Shown: in pieces, positions 36,279-45,336 of the stretch
How positions within the stretch are numbered: position 1 is the stretch's first letter
How the letters are laid out: every line of letters begins with the position of its first letter
Source: Rapidithrix thailandica
GTDB lineage: Bacteria > Bacteroidota > Bacteroidia > Cytophagales > Flammeovirgaceae
Direction: 5' to 3'
DNA length: 64,000 nt
Assembly (NCBI RefSeq): GCF_039710355.1
Contig: NZ_JBDKWZ010000007.1
Coordinates: 347,479-411,478, forward strand
The notes under the pieces: generated by a model
Databases searched by the model: none
What the model saw: the letters and a program-made list of their open reading frames with translations, nothing else
What the model was told of the DNA's origin: nothing
Program-made: the position numbers and the translations under genes

Positions 36279-37457
36279 ATGAAAGAGGTATTTATTGTAT
36301 CAGCAGTGCGAACGCCTATTGGAAGTTTTGGGGGCCAATTTGCCAACTTACCGGCAACCCAATTGGGAGCCATAGCGATCAAGGGCGCATTGACCAAAGC
36401 GCAAGTAGACCCTAACTGGATCAATGAAGTCTTTATGGGAAATGTAGTGTCTGCCAATTTGGGGCAAGCACCTGCCCGGCAAGCGGCAATTCACGCAGGT
36501 ATTGGCTATGAAGTCCCTTGTACTACGGTGAATAAAGTTTGTGCTTCCGGAATGAAATCTATCATGTTCGGAGCTCAGTCCATCATGTTGGGTATCAACG
36601 ACCTTGTCGTGGCCGGCGGCATGGAAAGTATGTCAAACATTCCCTTTTACCTGCCTAAAGCCCGCTTTGGATACGGCTATGGAAACGGAGAATTAGTGGA
36701 TGGACTGGCAAAAGACGGGCTTTCCGATGCCTACAGCCATGCAGCCATGGGAACTTGTGCCGACAAAACCGCGAAAGAATATGCTATTACCCGGGAGGAA
36801 CAGGACGAATATGCCATTAACTCCTATAAACGCTCGGCTGAAAGTACCCAAAAAGGCCTTTTCAAACAAGAAATTGTCTCTGTGGAGGTGCCTCAACGAA
36901 AAGGCGACCCATTGGTCATTGAAGAGGATGAAGAATTTAAAAAAGTAAAATTTGAAAAGATCCCTCAACTAAAACCCGTTTTTTCGAAAGACGGAACCGT
37001 CACCGCAGCCAATGCCAGTACCATTAATGACGGAGCTTCTGCCCTCATTTTGGCTAGTGCGGAAAAAGTCAAAGAACTTAACCTCAAGCCCATCGCCAAA
37101 ATTTTAGCCTTTGCCGATGCCGCCCGCGAACCGGAATGGTTTACCGTAGCTCCCACAATGGCCGCACCCAAAGCCGTACAACGCGCAGGTTTGAAGTTGG
37201 ACGATATCGATTACTTTGAAGTCAATGAAGCTTTTGCGGTAGTAGCTTTGGCCTTTGGAAAAGTATTGGAAATCGACCCGGCAAAAATGAATGTGTTAGG
37301 GGGAGCCGTCTCCTTAGGTCATCCTTTAGGCGCATCCGGAGCCCGTATTGTCACTACTTTGAGTAATGTACTCCAAGCCAAATCCGGTAGTAAAGGATTG
37401 GCCGCTATTTGTAACGGAGGTGGCGGAGCCTCAGCCTTAGTGATCGAAAAGGTTTAA
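36279..37457 (+). CDS. Acetyl-CoA acetyltransferase (thiolase)
   Basis: Thiolase II condenses two acetyl-CoA to acetoacetyl-CoA, or cleaves acetoacetyl-CoA. The 392-residue length fits the family. Catalytic features are the nucleophilic Cys88 in NKVCASGMKS, the His near residue 348 in GGAVSLGHPLGASGAR and the second Cys near residue 378 in CNGGGGAS. The frame is open 30 codons upstream, but the ATG at 36279 begins the family-normal MKEVFIVSAVRTPIG. It has its own terminator and no HMG-CoA or ketothiolase partners next to it, so its pathway (fatty acid oxidation, ketone or polyester metabolism) is not assigned. Confidence 0.96.
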   Translation: MKEVFIVSAVRTPIGSFGGQFANLPATQLGAIAIKGALTKAQVDPNWINEVFMGNVVSANLGQAPARQAAIHAGIGYEVPCTTVNKVCASGMKSIMFGAQSIMLGINDLVVAGGMESMSNIPFYLPKARFGYGYGNGELVDGLAKDGLSDAYSHAAMGTCADKTAKEYAITREEQDEYAINSYKRSAESTQKGLFKQEIVSVEVPQRKGDPLVIEEDEEFKKVKFEKIPQLKPVFSKDGTVTAANASTINDGASALILASAEKVKELNLKPIAKILAFADAAREPEWFTVAPTMAAPKAVQRAGLKLDDIDYFEVNEAFAVVALAFGKVLEIDPAKMNVLGGAVSLGHPLGASGARIVTTLSNVLQAKSGSKGLAAICNGGGGASALVIEKV

Positions 37458-37478
37458 CTGGCTTCGATTGGCTGGTTG

Positions 37479-37519
37479 AAATTACTTCACTCCTTTCTGC
37501 TGGAGTGAAGTAATTTTTG
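37479..37519 (+). terminator. Terminator of the thiolase gene
   Basis: A 15-bp inverted repeat AAATTACTTCACTCC / GGAGTGAAGTAATTT with an 8-base loop, followed by TTG. Confidence 0.85.
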
Positions 37520-37678
37520 CACCAATCTTTTTGTATACATCTGCTTTTCCTCGTTGCCCTCCTCTACCCTCCATATAAATAAGTTTTTATCCACTGATAT
37601 AAGATCGTTTTCTGTTCTGCCCAAATTCCACGTATATTTTCAAAAAAACTCATTCACAGGCAAATCAAAGCAATATTT

Positions 37679-39070
37679 ATGGCTCGAAAAAAGAAAAGCA
37701 ATAAACCCTTATTTATCTTCCTTATGCTTATCATTGGGGTAATCGTAATTGTGGGGATAATTGGCAAACAGCAAGGCTGGATTGGTAAACAAGCCGCCCA
37801 AACGGTAGAGCTGGCAAAGGCCAAACCTGCTACCATTGTGGAGCAAGTAAGTGCCTCTGGTAAAATCCAACCTGTGGAAGAAGTGAAAATCAGCCCTGAA
37901 GTATCCGGAGAGATCCGGGAAATTTTTATTGAAGAGGGTGATTCGGTACATGCAAACCAGTTACTTTTAAAAATTCGCCCCGATAATTTGAAATCCATCT
38001 TGGACCAAACAGTAGCCAATTTGAATACACAAAAGGCAAACCTGGCACGAACCAAAGCACAACTGGCCCAAGTCAAAGCGGAGTTTGTCAAAACAGAACT
38101 CGATTATACACGGAACAAAGACCTCTTTGAGCAAAAAGTAATTTCTGCAAAGGATTTTGAAACCAGTAAAGCCAGCTACTTGGTGGCCAAAGCCAATCTA
38201 GAAGCCGCAGAACAAGGGGTGAAAGCTTCGGAATATACGGTAATAAGCTCCGAAGCATCGGTAACGGAGGCGCGTGAAAACTTGGCCCTTACCAGCATTT
38301 ATGCACCCATGGCCGGGATTGTGACCCGGCTGGATGTAGAAAAAGGAGAGCGTGTGGTCGGAACCAAACAAATGGCCGGAACGGAAATGCTCAGTATTGC
38401 CAACTTAGATGAGATGGAAGTACGTGTGGATGTCAATGAAAATGATATTATCCGGATCAGTATGTATGATACGGCAATTATAGATGTAGACTCTTATTCG
38501 TATACCGGTGAAAAGTTTAAAGGCTTGGTCACGGCAATTGCCAACTCCGCCAATCAGACTCAGGGAATCAGCGCAGAAGCGGTCACGGAGTTTGAGGTCA
38601 AAATCCAATTGTTAAAAACCTCTTACAAACATTTGTTAGACAAAAAGCCTCAGGCATCGCCTTTCCGCCCGGGCATGACGGCCAGTGTGGATATCATTAC
38701 CGAAAGAAAAAGCAATATTCTTTCAGTACCTCTTTCTGCTGTCACGACCCGTTCACGCAAAGACCTTTTGCAAAAAGACAGCACCCAAAACAAACCCAAC
38801 GCGAGCCATGCAAGTGCAACGTCTAAAGACGATGATATCGTAGAAGTGGTGTTTGTTCATAATTCCAAAGACGGTACTGTAAAATTACGCGAAGTAAAAA
38901 CCGGCATTAGTGATTTTGAAAACATCGAAATTCTGGAAGGAGTTGAAGACGGAGAAGAAGTGGTGAGTGGCCCTTATTTACAGGTTTCCAAACTCTTAAA
39001 AAACGGAGACCTGGTGAAAACAGAAGAAAAAGGAAAGAAACAAGGTCAACTCGCCCAAAAAGACAACTAG
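37679..39070 (+). CDS. HlyD/MacA-type periplasmic adaptor protein
   Basis: The 463-residue protein is a membrane-fusion adaptor joining an inner-membrane pump to an outer-membrane channel. It has an N-terminal membrane helix (LFIFLMLIIGVIVIVGIIG, about residues 10-29), a lipoyl/barrel-sandwich half (VEEVKISPEVSGEIREIFIEEGDSVHANQLLLKI), a long coiled-coil hairpin (about residues 110-195), the second lipoyl half, and beta-barrel and membrane-proximal domains (about 245-440). The C-terminus is Lys-rich. It stands alone: no ABC permease, ATPase or RND pump gene is next to it. Its partner may lie elsewhere. Confidence 0.88.
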   Translation: MARKKKSNKPLFIFLMLIIGVIVIVGIIGKQQGWIGKQAAQTVELAKAKPATIVEQVSASGKIQPVEEVKISPEVSGEIREIFIEEGDSVHANQLLLKIRPDNLKSILDQTVANLNTQKANLARTKAQLAQVKAEFVKTELDYTRNKDLFEQKVISAKDFETSKASYLVAKANLEAAEQGVKASEYTVISSEASVTEARENLALTSIYAPMAGIVTRLDVEKGERVVGTKQMAGTEMLSIANLDEMEVRVDVNENDIIRISMYDTAIIDVDSYSYTGEKFKGLVTAIANSANQTQGISAEAVTEFEVKIQLLKTSYKHLLDKKPQASPFRPGMTASVDIITERKSNILSVPLSAVTTRSRKDLLQKDSTQNKPNASHASATSKDDDIVEVVFVHNSKDGTVKLREVKTGISDFENIEILEGVEDGEEVVSGPYLQVSKLLKNGDLVKTEEKGKKQGQLAQKDN

Positions 39071-39113
39071 CCTAGTTCATAAAATACACTTAAAGAGCTT
39101 AGCCATAGCATCA

Positions 39114-39150
39114 AAAAAGTCCGGTGAGTACTCACCGGACTTTTCTTTTT
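39114..39150 (+). terminator. Terminator of the adaptor gene
   Basis: A near-perfect palindrome AAAAGTCCGGTGAG / CTCACCGGACTTTT with a 2-base centre, followed by a T-rich run. Confidence 0.9.
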
Positions 39151-39163
39151 ATAAAATAGATAA

Positions 39164-39300
39164 GAGCATGTTTTAATTTCACCCTTCGGGTTAAAACACC
39201 CATTTCAGAAGCCTCAGTACAGTATTTTGAGAACCCTATTTTACCGCCGTGGGGCGGTCTCCCGAAGGAGCATCTCCCACTACGAATTTCGAACATGCTC
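39164..39300. mobile_element. MITE-like element, copy 2 (137 bp)
   Basis: Starts GAGCATGTTTTAATTTC and ends GAAATTCGAACATGCTC reversed (plus-strand GAATTTCGAACATGCTC), giving an inverted repeat of about 17 bp with 2 mismatches. Flanked by TAA on both sides, as is copy 1 at 1302-1419. It shares the blocks CTTCGGGTTAAAA, GAAGGAGCATC and ACGAATTT with copy 1 and has an extra internal block of about 19 bp. It lacks a gene. The two copies point to a shared, non-autonomous transposable element family. Confidence 0.7.
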
Positions 39301-39301
39301 T

Positions 39302-39338
39302 AAAGCGAAAGAATCAGAGAACCTCATTCTTTCGCTTT
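39302..39338 (-). terminator. Terminator of ileS
   Basis: A 13-bp inverted repeat AAAGCGAAAGAAT / ATTCTTTCGCTTT with an 11-base loop lies just past the ileS stop codon. The MITE-like element abuts its distal arm. Confidence 0.8.
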
Positions 39339-39345
39339 CAATAAT

Positions 39346-42300
39346 TTATACAATTACTTCCAATACGACTTTTACATCATCCAGATCCAACTCTCTTGGA
39401 GAGGTCAAATCATTTACAAAGTCCAGTGCCAAAGCTTGTGTTTCCAAACACACATACTCTTTGTGAGCATTCAGTGCTGCCGTCACCAAGGCTTCTTCGT
39501 CTTTCACTTTGATTTTGATTTTATCTTGTACCTCAAGTCCCATATCTTTCCGGATATTTTGTACCCGGTTCACTATTTCCCTTGCGATCCCTTCTTCCCG
39601 TAATGCATCGGTGATGGTGATGTCCAAAGCGACAGTCACACCGTTGTCGCTGGCCACAGACCACCCCGGAATATCCTCCGAAGAGATTTCCACATCTTCC
39701 AGTGTCAGGTTGATTGCTTCATCTCCTATCTGTAAAGCAAAACTATTTTCGCGTTCCAGTTGACTGATATCTTCTTTGGTAAACTGGTTAATCGCAGCGG
39801 AAATACCTTTCATCAACTTTCCATACTGTTGACCTAACTTTCTGAAATTAGGCTTAATTTTCTTCACCAATACTCCCGATGAGTCATCGATAAACTCCAC
39901 TTCCTTGATATTTACCTCTGACTTTATGATCTCTTCCACGGCTTTGATCTGGGTAGTAACCTTGGCATTGATATCCGGGATCATGATTTTGGACAAAGGC
40001 TGACGCACCTTGATTTTGTCCTTTCTACGCAATGAATGTACGAGAGAAGAAATCCGTTGAGCCAAGCTCATTTTCTCTTCCAAATCGATGTTGATTGCAG
40101 CTTCATCACAAGCCGGGAAAGAACACAAGTGTACTGACTCCTCATGGTCTTGCTGAGTCGTAGCATTCAAATCCTGATACAATCGTTCTGCATAGAATGG
40201 TGCCACCGGACTCATCAATTTGGCAATCGTACGGAGACAGGTGTATAACGTTTGATAAGCAGCGCGTTTGTCTTGGTTATATTCACCTTTCCAAAAGCGT
40301 TTTCTATTCAAGCGCACATACCAGTTACTCAAGTCATCGATGGTAAATCCTTGAATCGCCCGGGCAGCTTTAGTCGGTTCGTACTCATTCAAAGCAGTAT
40401 CCACCTCTTTTATCAAAGAATTCAGCCTGGAGATAATCCAGCGATCGCTTTCCGTACGCTCAGCCAATGGTACCTCTTCCTCTGCATACGTAAATGCATC
40501 CAAATTAGCATAAAGTGCAAAGAAAGAATAGGTATTATATAAAGTACCAAAAAACTTCCTTTGTGTTTCTTGCACACCGTTGATGCTGAATTTTAAGTTA
40601 TCCCAAGGCGGAGCATTTTCCACTATGTACCATCTCACTACATCAGCACTGTACTTCCCGATGGTTTCAAACGGGTCGATGACATTGCCCAGACGTTTGG
40701 ACATTTTGTTACCTGTTTTATCCAGCAACAACCCTGTAGAAACCACATTCTTAAATGCCACACTGTCTTTCAGCATGACTCCCAAAGCGTGCAAGGTAAA
40801 GAACCAGCCACGGGTTTGGTCCACCCCTTCCGAAATGAAATCAGCGGGAAAACTTTGCTCGAAGATCTCCTCATTTTCAAACGGGTAATGCCATTGCGCA
40901 TATGGCATGGCCCCGCTGTCAAACCATACATCAATCAAGTCCTCCTCCCGCTTCATCGCTTCTCCATTGGCACTCACCAAGATGATTTCATCTACATACG
41001 GGCGGTGCAAGTCAAACTCTTCTACCAAGACTCCCCCTTTTGTATATTTGGAATCGGCAGGCATTACTCCTGCTTCCACCGCCTTTTCCACTTCTGCCTG
41101 CAATTCGGCAATAGAACCTATGCATTTTTCCTCATTGCCATCTTCCGTTCTCCAGATCGGTAAAGGCGTCCCCCAATATCTTGAACGGGACAAATTCCAA
41201 TCCACCAGGTTTTCCAACCAGTTGCCAAACCGACCGGTTCCGGTAGCTTGAGGCTTCCAGTTAATGGTATTGTTCAACTCTACCATTCGGTCTTTCACGG
41301 CAGTTGTACGGATAAACCAGCTATCCAAGGGATAGTACAATACTGGCTTGTCAGTACGCCAGCAATGCGGATAGTTGTGTTCGTATTTTTCAACCCTAAA
41401 GGCCCGGTTCTCTTCCTTCAGTTTAATGGCGATCAGAACATCCGTAGGTTTAAACTTCGGGTCTGCCTGTACACCGGCATCTTCGTACTCCGGTTTTACA
41501 TACTTTCCGGCAAAGTCAGTCACCTCTTTAACGAAACGTCCTTGTTTGTCTACCAACGGAGAGGGCTTTCCATTCTCATCTTCTACCAAGACGGAAGAAA
41601 TACCGTTTTGTTGACAAACCCGGAAGTCATCCGCACCAAAGACGGAAGCCGTATGTACGATTCCGGTACCTTCTTCCGTATTCACAAAGTCACCGGGAAT
41701 CACGACAAAAGCCTTTCCTTCCGGTTGTACATAAGGCATTAGTTGCTCATAGGCCATCCCCACCAGGTCTATCCCTTTGTGTTCCCCTACTACCTTATAA
41801 GGAATTTTTTCTTTCTCTTTTCCCTGATAGCTTTCCAATTTCAGCTCTTTATCTTTCTCGGAAAAGAACCTTCCGAAAATATCTTTCGCCAAAATGACAC
41901 TGATCGGTTTAAAAGTGTACGGGTTATAGGTTTTTACTTTCAGATAGGTGATTTTTTCTCCTACGGCCAACGCACAGTTGGACGGTAAGGTCCAAGGAGT
42001 AGTGGTCCAAGCCAGGAAAAATACTTCCTCTTCCTCTTCGTCAAACAACCTCTCCGAAGCCTCATTTTTCACTACCTTGAATTGTCCAACCACCGAAGTA
42101 TCTTTCACACTTCTATAGCAACCGGGCATATTCAATTCGTGCGAACTCAAACCGGTACCTGCTGCCGGAGAATAAGGTTGTACGGTATACCCCTTGTACA
42201 AGAGGTCTTTGTTGTATAACTCTTTCAACAAAGCCCAAAGAGACTCAATATATGCCTTTTCAAAAGTGATATAAGGATTATCCAAGTCTACCCAATAGCC

Positions 42301-42714
42301 TACTTTTTCGGTCAGTTCGTCCCATTGGGATTTGAACTTCATCACCGCCTCCCGGCACTTTTGATTGTACTCTTCTACACTGATTGTCTTTCCGATATCA
42401 TCCTTGGTGATGCCCAAGTCTTTCTCTACCTTCAGTTCTACGGGAAGGCCATGAGTATCCCATCCGCCCTTGCGTTTTACCTGAAACCCCTTAAGCGTTT
42501 TATATCTACAAAAAATATCTTTAATAGTCCGTGCCATCACGTGGTGAATCCCAGGTGCACCGTTTGCTGATGGCGGCCCTTCATAAAAAGTAAAAGTCGG
42601 TTTTCCTTCCCGGGTTGAGATGGATTTTTCGAATACTTTATTGGTTTTCCAATAATCCAGTACTTCCTCTCCAACTTTCGTCAAGTCTAACTGTTTGTAC
42701 TCTTTAAACTTCAT
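39346..42714 (-). CDS. ileS: Isoleucyl-tRNA synthetase
   Basis: IleRS charges tRNA-Ile. The 1122-residue protein has the HIGH-type signature GIHH in PPSANGAPGIHHVMAR (residues about 46-61), the editing (CP1) domain with TPWTLPSN and GTGIVHTA, and the KMSKR signature in GNKMSKRLGN near residue 671. The C-terminal ~200 residues are the extended domain typical of the eukaryote-like (type 2) IleRS, which lacks the C-terminal zinc site of the classic bacterial type. Type 2 enzymes are often less sensitive to mupirocin, but this was not tested here. It has a long 5' untranslated region if the promoter below is correct. Confidence 0.97.
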   Translation of the reverse strand: MKFKEYKQLDLTKVGEEVLDYWKTNKVFEKSISTREGKPTFTFYEGPPSANGAPGIHHVMARTIKDIFCRYKTLKGFQVKRKGGWDTHGLPVELKVEKDLGITKDDIGKTISVEEYNQKCREAVMKFKSQWDELTEKVGYWVDLDNPYITFEKAYIESLWALLKELYNKDLLYKGYTVQPYSPAAGTGLSSHELNMPGCYRSVKDTSVVGQFKVVKNEASERLFDEEEEEVFFLAWTTTPWTLPSNCALAVGEKITYLKVKTYNPYTFKPISVILAKDIFGRFFSEKDKELKLESYQGKEKEKIPYKVVGEHKGIDLVGMAYEQLMPYVQPEGKAFVVIPGDFVNTEEGTGIVHTASVFGADDFRVCQQNGISSVLVEDENGKPSPLVDKQGRFVKEVTDFAGKYVKPEYEDAGVQADPKFKPTDVLIAIKLKEENRAFRVEKYEHNYPHCWRTDKPVLYYPLDSWFIRTTAVKDRMVELNNTINWKPQATGTGRFGNWLENLVDWNLSRSRYWGTPLPIWRTEDGNEEKCIGSIAELQAEVEKAVEAGVMPADSKYTKGGVLVEEFDLHRPYVDEIILVSANGEAMKREEDLIDVWFDSGAMPYAQWHYPFENEEIFEQSFPADFISEGVDQTRGWFFTLHALGVMLKDSVAFKNVVSTGLLLDKTGNKMSKRLGNVIDPFETIGKYSADVVRWYIVENAPPWDNLKFSINGVQETQRKFFGTLYNTYSFFALYANLDAFTYAEEEVPLAERTESDRWIISRLNSLIKEVDTALNEYEPTKAARAIQGFTIDDLSNWYVRLNRKRFWKGEYNQDKRAAYQTLYTCLRTIAKLMSPVAPFYAERLYQDLNATTQQDHEESVHLCSFPACDEAAINIDLEEKMSLAQRISSLVHSLRRKDKIKVRQPLSKIMIPDINAKVTTQIKAVEEIIKSEVNIKEVEFIDDSSGVLVKKIKPNFRKLGQQYGKLMKGISAAINQFTKEDISQLERENSFALQIGDEAINLTLEDVEISSEDIPGWSVASDNGVTVALDITITDALREEGIAREIVNRVQNIRKDMGLEVQDKIKIKVKDEEALVTAALNAHKEYVCLETQALALDFVNDLTSPRELDLDDVKVVLEVIV

Positions 42715-43333
42715 TTTTCTGTAGATACATTTATGATACTGAACTATACAAAGTTATCTCTGTATGATAATTCTGCTTTACATCTGAAAATTCTTCCCCC
42801 TCTGTTCGAGCCAAAGGAAGGCCAACACTTCTTACAGCCCTCATCTCTGCTTTATCCCTCCCACTTGAAGACCATAGAATTTGCAAAGGTAGTTATTTTT
42901 TACTAATAAGCGCAGCTCCCTGCCAAGAAGGAAGATTTCACAGATTCTTCATACAGAGTCTTTTACTTCTTGCTTCCTGTTTCTTATTTTGCCTTTCGAA
43001 AGAGTAATGATTTTGAGGGGTAAAGTAAGTGCTTAACTTTCAGCAAAAAGCGCAGGTTTTGGGCACCCAATCCATATCCGACAGCAAATTTTAGCGGTTT
43101 TCAACGACTGATATAATGAGAACTCTCAGAATTACTAACTCCCAGGGTAAGTGATTAACAGAATGGAATTTTTTATCCTATTTATAATGGAAAACACGGC
43201 TCAGGAGGAAGTAAAACTTCTTCGGTTTTAAAATTTATAATTTACTTTGTATCTCAAGCCTTGTAAATGCCATAAGCTAATTTGTTGCCGGGCGATTTGG
43301 ATGATATTTTCCAATCATTGTTGAATAAAAAGC
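42715..43333. other. Intergenic stretch between ileS and the Nudix gene
   Basis: 619 bases of divergent promoter region. The promoter motif for ileS is listed separately. No tRNA-like fold, T-box-like element or gene was recognised. Confidence 0.5.
42884..42891 (-). promoter_or_regulatory. Candidate ileS -7 promoter motif
   Basis: The minus strand reads TACCTTTG, matching TAnnTTTG, about 170 bases before the ileS start; a long leader would follow. Confidence 0.35.
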
Positions 43334-43909
43334 ATGAAAGTAACTATTAAAGAAGAGAACATATTGTTTGATGATTTTCTGAAAATCAAGGAAGGAAAAC
43401 TTCAATTTGAACGGTTTGATGGCAGTATGAGCCCGGAAGTGCGTTTTTTAAAGGGCGAGCGGGGAGATTCAGTAACCGCAATTGTATGGCACAAAACCCG
43501 GCAGAAGCTTCTATTCACCAAACAATTCCGTTATCCTACGTTTGAAAAAGGGCCAGGCTGGTTGGTGGAATTAGTAGCGGGCTCTATGGAAAGCGGAGAA
43601 GACCCTCAAGCCTGTATCTTACGGGAAGTAGAGGAAGAATTAGGCTACAAAGCCCGGCAAGCCCGGTTGCTTCATCAATTTTATTCCTCTCCCGGAGGAA
43701 GCTCAGAGCGCATGTTTTTGTTCTATATAGAGGTAACGGAAGAAGAAAACACATATAACGGCGGTGGCTTGGATACCGAAAACGAAGACATTCAACTCAT
43801 CGAATGGTCTATGGAGGAAGTTTGGCAAGCTTATTTGCAAGGTGAAATCCAGGATGCCAAAACCCTGATCGGAATTCTATGGTTGAAAATGCATACCCCC
43901 ACTCCCTGA
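43334..43909 (+). CDS. Nudix hydrolase, ADP-ribose pyrophosphatase-like
   Basis: The 191-residue protein has the Nudix box GSMESGEDPQACILREVEEELG (GX5EX7REUXEEXGU), near residues 82-103, which binds Mg2+ and cleaves a nucleoside diphosphate linked to another group X. The layout (an N-terminal strand region, KQFRYPTFEKGPGWLVELVAG before the box, and a helix at the end) resembles NudF-type ADP-ribose or sugar-nucleotide pyrophosphatases. The exact substrate is not certain. It lies upstream of, and may be co-transcribed with, the small gene at 43994. Confidence 0.9.
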   Translation: MKVTIKEENILFDDFLKIKEGKLQFERFDGSMSPEVRFLKGERGDSVTAIVWHKTRQKLLFTKQFRYPTFEKGPGWLVELVAGSMESGEDPQACILREVEEELGYKARQARLLHQFYSSPGGSSERMFLFYIEVTEEENTYNGGGLDTENEDIQLIEWSMEEVWQAYLQGEIQDAKTLIGILWLKMHTPTP

Positions 43910-43993
43910 CTGTAAACACTTTCCCTTAAACTAACCATGCTTAAACCGGCAAATTAAAATAGCATTTCGGTTTTTACTTTAATTAATCTACGT

Positions 43994-44317
43994 ATGCTTG
44001 AGATTACTGATTTACGTGCTTCTTCTCTATTGCTAAGTAAGGATTTTGAAATGGATGAAATCCGATTGCCTGACAACCCCGAGGATGCCTTCCGGCATTT
44101 GCACAAACTACTGAGTCAAAAGATTGGCTATTTGCTCGATCATGACTTTGAACGCCTGATGTCAATTTGTTATATAATCGACTTGAAGGAAGAAAAAGTA
44201 AAGGAAATTTTGTCGGGATTACAGGCCGGAAATATCGCTGAAAACTTGGCGAACTTAATCATCCAACGGCAATTGCAAAAAGTTGAGATCCGCAGAAAAT
44301 ACAGCCCTCCTTCCTAA
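43994..44317 (+). CDS. Hypothetical protein, 107 residues
   Basis: A small soluble protein. Its first 25 residues are variable. The rest is likely helical: DAFRHLHKLLSQKIGYLLDHDFERLMSICYIIDL followed by KVKEILSGL and a basic C-terminus (QKVEIRRKYSPPS). There is no signal peptide or membrane segment. It starts 85 bases after the Nudix gene and may form a two-gene unit with it. The family is not recognised. An 8-bp-period repeat follows its stop codon. Confidence 0.7.
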   Translation: MLEITDLRASSLLLSKDFEMDEIRLPDNPEDAFRHLHKLLSQKIGYLLDHDFERLMSICYIIDLKEEKVKEILSGLQAGNIAENLANLIIQRQLQKVEIRRKYSPPS

Positions 44318-44325
44318 GAAAGGGA

Positions 44326-44373
44326 GAAGGATTGAAGAGTTGAAGAGCTGAAGGATTGAAGGGTTGTAGAAGT
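44326..44373. repeat. 8-bp-period degenerate tandem repeat
   Basis: Units read GAAGGATT, GAAGAGTT, GAAGAGCT, GAAGGATT, GAAGGGTT and a diverged GTAGAAGT. It starts 9 bases past the stop codon of the gene at 43994. Closely related 8-mers form the repeat at 62964-63035. Confidence 0.75.
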
Positions 44374-44385
44374 AAATGAAACAAG

Positions 44386-45336
44386 CTATTTCATACTTGG
44401 TAAAATTTCCGAAAAGGCTAAAGAAGAAACCGGTTTTCCAATATAGGTTTTAAACTGTTGATTGGCATATTTCTCAATCCGGATAATCTGTGAGCGTTCA
44501 CCGTTCAAATACTCCCAAACTTCCGTCCATTTGCCGGGCAACTTATCCGTAATATCATAAGAATGCCCTTTGCGATAATGCTCTTTATAATAAATACCTT
44601 CTTGGTAGTGCAATACATTCCTTGGCTGCCCCACTTTGATAATTTCAACTTGTAAATCAGGATCCAACGCGTGAATATTGGTCAAGCTGAAATCTATAAT
44701 TTGTTGTTGACCGGTATCTTGCCTGATCAGGATAAACACTGATTCCAAACTGGAGGTCAGTTTAAACATTCGCTCTGTCAAGCCTTGGTTCAAATCGAAT
44801 TGACTCTCATGAACCACCGACCAAGTTTGAGTTTGGTAATCCAGGATAAATCCGGTGCTCAAATGTTCCAGAGAAACATTCAAAGGATCTTCAATTTCTC
44901 TTTGTACAGGCCGGGGCTGCAACTTATTTGCCGGCTGAAAATCATGGCTTTGGTTGTACAAACTCTTCCGGATAGCAGTAAGTTGAGGATACCTTTTCAC
45001 ATAGACAAAACTTTCACATACTTCTTCCAAAATCTTCCTGGCTATTTTCTTATTGACCCCTTTGATCATGGAAGGCATGCGAACCAAATTAATCACCCAA
45101 CCGATACCGAACCCCAAACCTGTCAGCCAAAAAAGTACCTGTTTGATCCACTTCTCCTGATAGGCATAAGAACTTCCCATAAGAAAGTGGGTCAAATACG
45201 CCCAGCCAAGAGTCTTCTTCCGGCTATTAAACCTGCGAAAAACTTCCAGTTGTACTTCTTTGGGAAGCAGGCGCACTTGATCTCTGATAGGTTTTGGCAG
45301 GTGTTCGTGAATTTCGGGTATTAACAATGTTTCCAT
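44386..45336 (-). CDS. TM2-like / DUF4178-like membrane protein
   Basis: The 316-residue protein has a TM2-type pair of membrane helices (about residues 40-85; YLTHFLMGSSYAYQEKWIKQ and FWLTGLGFGIGWVINLVRM). The C-terminal half, residues about 155-315, resembles DUF4178: hydrophobic strands with W.VVHESQFDLNQG, RMFKLTS, WEYLNGERSQIIRIEKY and IGKPVSSLAFSEILP. The domain combination is uncommon but reasonable. The function is unknown; TM2 and DUF4178 proteins are often associated with membrane stress or virus-like functions in other bacteria, which cannot be tested here. It is convergent with the 43994 gene. Confidence 0.65.
   Translation of the reverse strand: METLLIPEIHEHLPKPIRDQVRLLPKEVQLEVFRRFNSRKKTLGWAYLTHFLMGSSYAYQEKWIKQVLFWLTGLGFGIGWVINLVRMPSMIKGVNKKIARKILEEVCESFVYVKRYPQLTAIRKSLYNQSHDFQPANKLQPRPVQREIEDPLNVSLEHLSTGFILDYQTQTWSVVHESQFDLNQGLTERMFKLTSSLESVFILIRQDTGQQQIIDFSLTNIHALDPDLQVEIIKVGQPRNVLHYQEGIYYKEHYRKGHSYDITDKLPGKWTEVWEYLNGERSQIIRIEKYANQQFKTYIGKPVSSLAFSEILPSMK

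Noticed and set aside
39509..42570. Several plus-strand open frames inside ileS
   Set aside because: Antisense shadows of a complete isoleucyl-tRNA synthetase gene.
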